A stretch of DNA of 17,500 bases. It comes from Chromera velia. Lineage: Eukaryota; Sar; Chromeraceae. The translations under genes and the position numbers were made by a program. The DNA lies in contig JAHBMJ010002156.1 of NCBI GenBank assembly GCA_018398765.1, forward strand, positions 1-17,500. Direction: 5' to 3'. The notes under the pieces were generated by a model. The model worked only from the letters and a program-made list of their open reading frames with translations. It was not told the origin of the DNA and ran no database searches. Every line of letters begins with the position of its first letter. Position 1 is the stretch's first letter. Below are positions 1 through 6,905 of the stretch, one piece after another.

Positions 1-1468
1 CCCTCATTGCTAACAACTTTGCTGACGTCGTGCTCCCCAACTTTCTCGCTTCTTTCTTGGAGTACCACGACAAGGTGTTCTCTTCTCCCACCCCTTTCAA
101 ATTACTCAAAGCGGAGCGAGGAACTAGCTGCATTTCATACCCCAGACGCCCTTCCTCCTTGTGCATTTCATACGATGCATCAACCCAAACAAGCAACACA
201 AAGTCATCATCGAGAGAAGCGAGTTCTAGGGGTCGAGACGACTCCCTTGCATGCCAGAGGGCTTTTTCCGTTGCACGGAGGGTGTGTGGAGATGGCTTGG
301 TGTTTGAACGTGACAGATGAGCGAAAAGGAAATTCAAATAAGGCTGTGTTCTCACCCCCCACCCGAGCACCCCCACATTGCTCTGTTGCTCAGCACAGAG
401 CGAAGGGTCAACTTCCTCTTCTGAGGGCAAAAGAAGGTCTCGCTCGGTCAGTGGCTTTCTGGACTGAGGGGGAACAGAAGAAGCGGCTTCCTGCAAGTAA
501 CTCCCTTGGTCAAGCAGCATGCGACCCTCAACCATGCGGACAGACATCCCTATGTATGCATGAAGGGATCCATCATCCATCCTCACTGGCTCGTCCATTT
601 CGAAAAGAGAACGAATCGCTTGCATTTCATTCATCACGTCTGATGCGAAAGCGAAAAGGTCGTCTACATGCATCACTAACACACCGACTGGCTTTTTGTT
701 CTTGTCTCTCTTGACCAAAATTGACTCAGCTATCTCTTCCCATCCCAGTTCTTTCACTCTCTTCTTGGAGTACTGTGTGTACACGCGAGGGCTATCCTTC
801 AAGCCGTAAAGAGCCTTCAGGATGCGCACACACACACCAGGACGCAAACCAGGATAGACAAAAACAGGCAAGTCAGAAGGGAGTCGAAGCCACACCTCAC
901 CATTCTTTCCATCGAGAGGGGCTTGGAGGAAAGCAGTTGAGATATCTGCCTTCGCTACCTGAAGCCCACGAGAAAGGGCCCACACAAACGCCGCATGGGA
1001 GAGAGAGGAGCTCGCAGTGCCAGAGAAGGTCTCCAGGAAGCCGTTATCTTTGGCGTCTTAGAAGCCCTTGGCAATAAGATGGGATTTCGTAACCCGCTCC
1101 TCCTCCTTCAGCTTCTACGTGCGTACCCACCGGAGAGTGGTTGGCTTCACCCCTGGTCTCGGGTGCTGCGTCTGACTGGAGAGATCAAAGACACCACACA
1201 GAGCCCAATGCGCCAATTCCTTCTTGTTGGACTCCACATGACTCCCTGCTGCAATCTCTTCTGGAGTAGCAGGGATATGTCCTTTTGCATTGTTTTTTCT
1301 CTTCATGAGCTTTCTTGCTTTCTCTGCCTTCAAAGCCATGCACGCGACTTCGAAGTGTCTATCTAGCGCTTCTGCTTTCCTCACCTCTTCTCTGGCTCTT
1401 TTTTCTTTCTTTCTTTCTTTCTTTGAAAGATGATTGCTTTCTTCTCTTTCCTTCCTTTGCTTTTCCAA
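1..1468 (-). pseudogene. pol: Element A pol, reverse transcriptase and start of RNase H (partial, two internal stops)
   Basis: This is the copy-making part of Pol. The frame starts in the Lys/Glu-rich linker. It then shows LRWVRT followed by TAG at 1117-1115, KSHLIAKGF followed by TAA at 1060-1058, and ETFSGT, the usual beginning of the copia reverse transcriptase. Further motifs are KADISTAFLQAPLDG, LKALYGLKDSPR, and the catalytic MHVDD at 664-659, where most copia elements have YVDD. RNase H begins near VWVDASYE at about 185-160. No stop occurs from 1057 to the window edge. The glycine-phenylalanine before the TAA is commonly followed by Gln-Asp in protist copia elements, so this TAA probably stands at an ancestral CAA. 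Confidence 0.8.
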
Positions 1469-2217
1469 TCGAGAAAATCTGCACGGCAGACCTCCTCTTG
1501 AATCTGCTCTACGACTGGGTCAACATCAATCGGCATGACATCGACGTCATCAGGCACAGGATCAGAAGAGACGACAGTATGGTCAGAGGATGGAAGGGAC
1601 TCTGCAGAAACATTAGGAGCAGACTGAAGAGGAACAGAGGAGGAAGGAGGGTCAGATTCATCCAAACAAGAAAGAAGGTCTGCTGGAATGCCACCCCCGA
1701 CAGGAGGATTGAAACGCTCTACTATGTCTTGCTGCTTGACATGATGCTCGATTTCTTTCGGCTTCCATTTTTCCTTATTGTCTTTATTGAATCTGGCTAC
1801 CTTCAAGCCTCGCTCTTGCTTTGCTCCTTCTCGAACAATGCGACCAGGCCAAAGGGCACCGTCTGTGTTCCTTGCTAGCACCCACCTGCCTGCTTGGCGG
1901 CAGGGATGCTCATTTCCATTTTCATCACGTAGCTGGAAAGGCTCTGTTTCTAGAAAAGAAGAATCAGGCTCGACGTCTTCCCCCCCTGAATGCAAATTAA
2001 TTGCTGGAACACCCGGACTCTCATGGTCATCATCACGGACAGATGAACGCGGCCATCCACCAGACTCCTCTTCAACTTTCTTTTCTTTCCTTACCTCTCT
2101 CTATTTCTGTACTTCGTCCACACCCAACCACTTCTCAAGTCTGACATGCTGTGGATGCACACGCAAAGGGACCCATCGACCCCCCCGCAACATAACGAGC
2201 GAACAGACCTGCGGGCC
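1381..2217 (-). pseudogene. pol: Element A pol, integrase C-terminal tail and linker to reverse transcriptase
   Basis: This segment continues the integrase frame without a phase change. After TAG 2220-2218 it reads on through a region containing RGGRWVPLRVHPQHVRLEKW, hits another TAG at 2103-2101, and then stays open to a TGA at 1383-1381. The product is the variable linker of copia Pol. It is acidic and Ser/Pro/Asp-rich in the middle and Lys/Glu-rich at the end, with no catalytic motif. A tryptophan-containing stretch (GRWVLARNTDGALWPGRIV) resembles a small chromatin-binding or integrase C-terminal fold, but this is only an impression. The final TGA is not the ancestral end: coding sense passes to another frame at the AAAG repeat near 1400-1425. 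Confidence 0.6.
1405..1424. repeat. (CTTT)5 microsatellite inside pol of element A
   Basis: Five perfect CTTT units, preceded by six T, code on the minus strand for a Lys/Glu-rich run. Copia-like coding sense is in one frame to the right of this repeat (1995 down to about 1430) and in another frame to the left (about 1468 down to 1). A slippage change in this repeat is therefore the likely cause of the frameshift. Confidence 0.7.
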
Positions 2218-4095
2218 CTATACCCCCTCGAAGAGTGCTCGCTCACTCTTTGAAAGAGGGTCCGCTGAACCTGCGGGATCTATCACACGAACCTCATCCC
2301 CCATGGCAATTGGGGGCACTCCACACGCATGACCAAAAATCAAAGAATTGGGAGACATGCCTGTCTTGCTGTGAACAACATCACCTAACTGATTAGCAAC
2401 GCCGGGGAGAAAGGCAGGCCACAAAGAAAGAGGAAGATGGAGCTGAATCAAAGTCTTTCTGAGAAGAGAGATGACAGTCGAGTTCACACGTTCAACATCT
2501 GACTGAACCTCAGGGCTGAAAGGGGGACCCCTCTCATGGTGAAGACCCATGTCATCATACGCCGCTGCGTACCCGATCTCGTCTTCTTCTCCGACGAACT
2601 CACCCCCGTTGTCTGTCCGAACGATAAGGGGCTTTCCGAAACCGTGAACCTGCCATCTGCGCACCCACTGATGAAGGTGCTGCACTGCGTGGCGCTTTCT
2701 GCGAAGTGCAAAGAGAGAAACTTTCTTGACCCCGCCATAAACGATCACCGAAATGTAGCGAAATCCTTCCATACCTTTCGTCCGCATCTTCTTCAAGTCA
2801 TGAAAGATGACTTGGTTGAAGGGGGCGCGCTCTTTTACATGCTGCGACTGCTTCAACTTTTCGGCTGGCTTGTCACCCTTGGCTGCGGATGAGGTTTTCT
2901 CTTCAATGGAAAAACGAACACGCTTTGCTGCTTGCTTCTTCTCTCCCGACTTTTCCTTTTTCAAAATCCCTTTTGCAGGGATCCTTTCCTTTCTCTGATT
3001 GACTGACTTGCACGCTTTACACAAATCCCTCACATCTCTGCACTCTTGAAGAGAGAAGGAAAGAGGCACTCCTTTTTCTTCTAGAGTCTTCTCAAGACGA
3101 GCGCCCATGGAATGCGCAAGTCGGGAATGCAACACATAGAGCAGGTGTTGCTTCCTCTCTGCAGGAAGGGTTTCTGCAGAACGAGCCTCTGCAGAGAGAG
3201 AGGAAGAGTAGAAAACTTTTTTCTTCCAGGCATCAAGGGGCGCAGTCATCTGCGCGGCTGCTGCTGCTTCATCGTTTTGGCAGAGACAGAGGGCTGGCAT
3301 CCATCCCGATCGCTCAACGGGGGCCCGAAAGCTCCTGCCCTCGGTGTCAGACAACCTGACATAGCTGCGACGCCTCCGTCTCTTTGAAAGGAAAATCTCC
3401 TTTTCTGCATAGGGGAGGAGACCTCTGCCTACGGAAGGGTGAATAGCCCCCTCCTCTGGAACCTGCCTCACCTTCCCGAACTTATCTCGAACAGGGAAGT
3501 GGAAGAGGTGCATATTGTCAGTGATGAAAGGAGACGTATCGGGGCCACCCTTTGCGGCGAGGTTAAACTCCGTACGTCTTTTCTTCTGACCAACTGAGTA
3601 CTTTGCGAACTCTTCGTTGAGCAGTCCGAATGTACAGCCGGTGTCTGGCAGCAACTCATCATCTGCATCTGCCTTCGAGAGAATGCGCGCTCTCGAAGTT
3701 TTTTTCTGCACACGAAAAGCACAAGAAAGAGAAGGTATAGCACCTGACTCTTTGGACGCAGAAGTTGCTGCCGTTGCTGTTGACAATAAATCGACTGACC
3801 AGGGGAGCTTAGTGGCCTTGCCTTGCCGAGGTCCATCGAAGCGTCTCGCTCCCCTGACGGATGCCCTCGGTCCTGCGACCGCTCCCACCGCTAGCGCTCT
3901 CCTAGGCCAGTGCATGTTCCGGAACGTCGCCCGAACTGTGCGTGCATGTTCCTTTGGGACCTCCTAGCCCCAGGAATCCTTCACTGCTCCCTTCCTCTGT
4001 CGTCCCCTCAAAGAAGAAACAATAAAGGCAGGTTGCAGTCGCTCATTCAGACTGGAGGTCTCGAAAGACCCACCTGACCGGCTTAAAAAACCGAA
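2218..4095 (-). pseudogene. pol: Element A pol, protease and integrase part (one internal TAG)
   Basis: The N-terminal half of Pol cleaves the polyprotein and inserts cDNA into the genome. A retropepsin active site DTG lies at 3645-3637 (LLPDTGCTF). The integrase zinc-binding region shows HSRLAHSMG followed by CKAC. The catalytic triad is visible: D in FHDLK at 2799-2797, D in RTDNGGEF at 2613-2611, and E in SDVERVN at 2493-2491. About 61 and 39 residues separate them. A Lys-rich insert sits between the zinc region and the catalytic core. The frame opens at the gag junction, is interrupted by TAG at 3966-3964, then runs open from the ATG at 3915 to a second TAG at 2220-2218. The same frame continues beyond that stop. 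All catalytic residues are retained, so the damage looks recent. Confidence 0.8.
4057..4095 (-). other. Gag/pol frame junction: T6 run followed by a UUCG hairpin
   Basis: The gag frame reads GTT TTT TAA at 4091-4083. The pol frame (-1 relative to gag) opens only at 4095, just after a TGA at 4098-4096. The two frames therefore overlap for about 13 nt, and that overlap contains the T run. Slipping back one base at TTT gives TTA AGC and continues into pol. After the T run, the minus strand has GGTCT-TTCG-AGACC (4070-4057), a 5-bp stem with a UUCG loop that can extend by a wobble and two GC pairs past a bulge. It begins about 9-13 nt beyond the slip site. This could be a -1 frameshift signal, or simply a one-base loss in a homopolymer that once fused gag and pol. 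Confidence 0.5.
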
Positions 4096-5327
4096 TCACA
4101 GTCTGAGCCCAAGTCGCTCTCCACCAGATCGGGATAGGAGGACTTGGAATCAGAGCGGCGGGAGGAGGAAGGTGAACTGCGGGAACGCCGCTCAGCGGGG
4201 CGTCCACTCTCCTTCTTCCCCATGGGAGAGTTCTTCTTCTTGGGGCAGCACCGGGCGAAGTGACCAGTCTTTCCGCACCCCCCCCACTCGGTTTTGCACT
4301 CGCTCTTGGAGGCTGGGCAGTAGTCTGGGCTGCGGTGAACGAAACCGCAGTTGTTGCACTTCGTTCCCTCTGCCTTATCTGCAGTCTCTTCAGACGGCTT
4401 CACCTGCTGTTTTTTCTTCTTCCCCTTGGGCTTCTTTGCACCCTTTTTTCCGAAATCCCGCTTCTCAGCGGCACTCCCGAACTTATGTCCACTCCCCGAC
4501 TCCTTCTTTGAGCCCTTAGACTCAGCACCATGAAGAGCGGACTTGTAGGCAAGTGCATCTGCCTTGCGGTCGGCAAACGGACGGATGTCGGAGTAGGTCA
4601 GGGAGTCGATGTCTTTCTTCAACTCCATCGCGGCCTTCTCTGCGATGTCTGTCCACTCATGGGTGAGGAACAGACGCTTCACACAGAGCTTCTTCGTGTC
4701 TTTGTCCGTTGGAGTGAGGCCCTTGGCACCGGAAGAACGAATGACCTTGTCCAGTCTACGCAACACTTCCTTCAGTGTCTCCCCCTTCTCCTTCTCACGG
4801 CGAAGAGAATGGAAATTCTCCTCAGTGATGGTCTTTTCGACAGGCTTGTCCTTCAAGTAGTGATTGATCACGGTGTCGAGAAATTTGTCAGTCTCGTGGC
4901 CCTGGGCTGCTGCTGTGCGGACGTCTTTACGGAGCTCTTCGAAGTCCAAAAAGGCATGGAGCAGGGCGCACTTATAGATCTCGATCAGGAGGTTGGCATC
5001 GGGGTGATACCGGGAGGACAGGAAGAGGCTAGACTGTGTCTTCCAGTCATCCATCCAGTTGTCCAGATGGGTAGCCTTCAGCGACTTCACCTTGTGAACC
5101 CAGAAGAAATCAGGCGGCTTCAGAGCAGCTGGGGGAGCAGAAGATGCAGCTGCAGCAGAAGTTTGAGCCGACTGGCTCGCCATCAGCAAGCTCAGCGCCT
5201 TGGCCAGATCCGCCTCCAGTTTAACAATCCTCTGCTCCTGCCAGCCTGCAGTATTGGAAGCAGAAGAAGAAGACTTATCGCCCGCGTCTGAGGCACCAGT
5301 GTTAGGGTTCAGGCCTGAGTCAGACAT
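4083..5327 (-). CDS. gag: Element A Gag (capsid and nucleocapsid)
   Basis: A 414-residue Gag protein that would form the cytoplasmic virus-like particle and package element RNA. The N-terminus is Ser/Gly/Asp-rich, followed by a heptad-like Leu/Ala stretch at about residues 30-60. A capsid-like helical region runs from about residue 70 to 260. A basic Lys/Gly-rich linker leads to two zinc knuckles. The first starts with C324 and C327 (CNNCGFVH). The second has C344, C351, H356 and C360/361 (CGKTGHFARCC). The tail after about residue 370 is Ser/Arg-rich and acidic at the end. The start ATG is the first in a frame that fits the family. The stop is TAA, directly preceded by a run of six T that overlaps the pol frame. 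There are no internal stops, unlike pol. Confidence 0.85.
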   Translation of the reverse strand: MSDSGLNPNTGASDAGDKSSSSASNTAGWQEQRIVKLEADLAKALSLLMASQSAQTSAAAASSAPPAALKPPDFFWVHKVKSLKATHLDNWMDDWKTQSSLFLSSRYHPDANLLIEIYKCALLHAFLDFEELRKDVRTAAAQGHETDKFLDTVINHYLKDKPVEKTITEENFHSLRREKEKGETLKEVLRRLDKVIRSSGAKGLTPTDKDTKKLCVKRLFLTHEWTDIAEKAAMELKKDIDSLTYSDIRPFADRKADALAYKSALHGAESKGSKKESGSGHKFGSAAEKRDFGKKGAKKPKGKKKKQQVKPSEETADKAEGTKCNNCGFVHRSPDYCPASKSECKTEWGGCGKTGHFARCCPKKKNSPMGKKESGRPAERRSRSSPSSSRRSDSKSSYPDLVESDLGSDCDSVF

Positions 5328-5473
5328 CGGCGCAACAGTCTGTACACAGGAACTGAGACTGGAGGAAGTAGGCTAGGAAGCAAGCCGATAGCGCTAGGCT
5401 AAGTACAAAGCAATGATAGTAGAAGCAGCGTACTCAGAGCATTCAACGTCAAGAAGTCTGGATCTAGATGAAC

Positions 5474-5487
5474 TGACCTTAATCCCA
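5474..5487 (-). promoter_or_regulatory. Candidate primer binding site of element A
   Basis: On the minus strand 5487-5474 reads TGGGATTAAGGTCA. A primer binding site pairs with a tRNA 3' end and so starts with TGG, and this is the only CCA (plus strand) between about 5340 and 5600. If right, the 5' LTR of element A ends just before it and the leader is about 150 nt. The tRNA was not identified. Confidence 0.3.
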
Positions 5488-5529
5488 GTATTCCGACTTC
5501 TATTTTCTCAATCTGTTGCTGTCTTCGTT

Positions 5530-5566
5530 GTGTCGATCGAGAGGATGCGACTATTCGGATCGACAC
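5530..5566. repeat. 9-bp perfect inverted repeat upstream of element A primer site
   Basis: GTGTCGATC at 5530-5538 is the exact reverse complement of GATCGACAC at 5558-5566, with a 19-nt loop. In element A orientation it sits about 40 nt before the candidate primer binding site. Element B has a hairpin in the corresponding place, which supports a functional role in the LTR RNA. Confidence 0.6.
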
Positions 5567-5735
5567 GTCACATATACACAGAATCGGCTGTCTCTCAATC
5601 GGCTAATTACCGACTGTTATGAATCGGGTCTTTTCGTTCACTGTTGTCACGAAGAGGCAATCATTCAATCATTCACGTCTGCATGTACATGAATGAAATC
5701 TACATGCATGCATGTATCGACTTGCGCATGCAAAT

Positions 5736-5826
5736 TGTTAGATTATCATAGGCGGCGGCGGTGGGCGTCGCACGTGCAGTGGCCCATGCGTCCATCCACC
5801 CCCGCGCGCACTAACAGCCGCCTATG
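5736..5826. repeat. Two interleaved inverted repeats
   Basis: CATAGGCGGC at 5747-5756 pairs exactly with GCCGCCTATG at 5817-5826. TGTTAG at 5736-5741 pairs exactly with CTAACA at 5811-5816. The two pairs are interleaved rather than nested, so both cannot form one simple hairpin. The GC-rich interior is unlike the AT-richer DNA on its left. It may be part of the element A LTR or a very small mobile element. Confidence 0.55.
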
Positions 5827-5898
5827 CTATAGCTCAATAGTTTTACTCAGTGGGGCGCCCGCTAGATCATAGTACGTAGGATTTACGCCTTGGCAGAG

Positions 5899-5903
5899 GG
5901 TAT
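5899..5903. repeat. Target-site duplication of element B, left copy (GGTAT)
   Basis: GGTAT directly abuts the left LTR and is repeated directly after the right LTR. Five base pairs is the usual duplication length for copia integrases. Confidence 0.8.
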
Positions 5904-6384
5904 CGTAAAGCTTCAGAGCGCTTCAGAGGTAAAGCGTGCAGCGTGAGAGAACTGCGTGCGTTATTATTTCAGTACCCCGCCTGTGCGTGCGGATTTTCGC
6001 TTTATGAGGCATGCAATGAGTCATTTTCCGGGGCTATCAATCTGCCCGTCGATTGATCACCGCGGTCCATTCGATATGATCTCTTCGCTGTCCAAGCAAC
6101 TGAAGCGTGGTTTGCTTTGGACACTATCGATTCTAAGAATTCGAGTGGATCCGATTGCGCGGTTTGAAGTGGATAGAAAGTCTGCTCTTTATCTTCGCGT
6201 CTAGACTTCATCTTGATTGATCGATCGATTTCTCGGATGCTTCGAAGATCTTCGTGTTCTTGTGGGCATCTAGTGGATTGACATTCTTCATTTCTATTCG
6301 TAAGTCCAACTATGTTCAGTTGACTTCTCTCTTTCTTCTTCGAATAAGTTTAGGTGTTTCATCTAGATCATCCTAAACTTATCG
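5904..6384 (+). repeat. Element B 5' LTR
   Basis: A 481-bp sequence repeated at 11809-12289. It starts CGTAAAGC and ends CTTATCG, so the termini are CG...CG rather than the usual TG...CA. The first 35 bases hold two nested direct repeats: CTTCAGAG twice, bracketed by GTAAAGC twice. It differs from the 3' LTR at 5962, 5988, 6014, 6035, 6047, 6342 and 6357, all transitions. It should contain the promoter and the RNA start, but no clear TATA box was seen. Confidence 0.92.
6344..6382 (+). other. 11-bp hairpin at the 3' end of the 5' LTR
   Basis: ATAAGTTTAGG at 6344-6354 is exactly complementary to CCTAAACTTAT at 6372-6382. The 17-nt loop contains the palindrome ATCTAGAT. It ends two bases before the LTR boundary and the primer binding site. 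The second copy lies at 12249-12287. Confidence 0.75.
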
Positions 6385-6395
6385 TGGTGCCGGCT
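6385..6395 (+). promoter_or_regulatory. Element B primer binding site
   Basis: TGGTGCCGGCT follows the LTR directly. It would pair with a tRNA ending AGCCGGCACCA. The tRNA identity is not known, and complementarity beyond this stretch is doubtful. Confidence 0.65.
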
Positions 6396-6476
6396 TTTTC
6401 TGGGAACGAACGAGGTACCCTTCTTTCAAGCTCTGCTCGTTCGGTTGCATTTCCGTTGCTTTCTTCTCTTCTCGAA

Positions 6477-6905
6477 ATGCAGCGATCCAACTCTCTGCCT
6501 CAGGAGGCTTCTGCTCCGAGTGGCAACAATCCTTTTACCACTCCTGTCCCTGTGTGTGCCTTTGTTACAGACTCGTCAGGTGACCTTCGTCCGGCTGATG
6601 GACCTTCTCCCTATGGAGTCCTCTCGGCCCCTCCTCCAGGCATCATGCAACCACACCCCTCTCCTATATTCGGACCAGCTGCAGGAGGTCAACCTCAAGG
6701 CTCTCGTTCTTTTAGCCCCCTCACTGCTCCCCCTGTTGCTTCTTCCGAGGATGCTGAGGCCTTCTGCGCCCCTCCTCTGCAGGCTGTACCTTCCCAGAGG
6801 CTTGCCTACTTCGGGATCTCCACTCCCCCCCCGGTTCCTCAAACTGCCGTTCCGGAGTCTGTTCACAACTTCGGTCCTGGTGGACCTGGCTGGGCTGCCT
6901 TCTAG
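6477..6905 (+). pseudogene. gag: Element B gag N-terminal segment, ending at an in-frame TAG
   Basis: This is the beginning of the Gag-Pol polyprotein. ATG 6477 (MQRSNSLPQEAS) is the first ATG of the frame after the LTR and primer site. The 142 residues before the TAG are rich in Pro, Ser, Ala and Gly, with repeated PPP-type stretches and no recognised fold. They probably form a disordered N-terminal tail of Gag. The stop TAG at 6903-6905 is followed in the same frame by NAHPPPLQQF and a helical capsid-like region, so it interrupts Gag rather than ending it. A C-to-T change in CAG would explain it. Confidence 0.7.

Larger units (their letters stand above)
1..5487 (-). mobile_element. Element A: Ty1/copia LTR retrotransposon, 3' part outside the window
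   Basis: Read on the minus strand, this stretch carries gag, then protease, integrase, a charged linker, reverse transcriptase and the beginning of RNase H. Integrase before reverse transcriptase is the Ty1/copia order. The element leaves the window inside RNase H, so its 3' end, polypurine tract and 3' LTR are not visible. Gag is intact. Pol is broken by TAG at 3966-3964, 2220-2218, 2103-2101 and 1117-1115, by TAA at 1060-1058, and by a frame change near 1400-1425. From 1057 to the left edge there is no further stop. The right boundary is approximate and rests on a candidate primer binding site at 5487. The protein sequences are not close to those of element B, so this is a separate family. 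Confidence 0.85.
5328..5903. other. Noncoding leader and probable 5' LTR region of element A, up to the insertion of element B
   Basis: No convincing gene lies between the gag start and the left LTR of element B. By position this must include the untranslated leader of element A and all or part of its 5' LTR. The LTR limits cannot be set, because the matching 3' LTR lies outside the window. The stretch contains two groups of inverted repeats (listed separately) and a CATGCATGCATG tract near 5704. Confidence 0.5.

Noticed and set aside
7-714. Long plus-strand open frames at 7-714, 721-1366, 2536-2892 and 4530-5291
   Set aside because: They are antisense to element A gag-pol, whose minus-strand frames carry clear catalytic motifs. 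The plus-strand products have no domain character.
1381-1383. TGA as the end of an independent gene 1995-1381
   Set aside because: The frame is the continuation of integrase, and coding sense goes on in another frame after the microsatellite, so the TGA is a product of the frameshift.
4084-4090. TTTTTTA as a classical heptameric frameshift site
   Set aside because: The sequence is right but the phase is not: in the gag frame the codons are GTT TTT TAA. Only a simpler single-tRNA slip is possible, so it is reported as a candidate and not as a proven site.
5287-5299. TGGTGCC on the minus strand in gag of A, identical to the start of the primer site of B
   Set aside because: It lies inside the gag coding region after the ATG and matches for only seven bases.
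5829-5903. tRNA-like A box (TAGCTCAATAG) before element B
   Set aside because: No B box, anticodon stem or acceptor stem could be found, before or after joining the DNA across element B.
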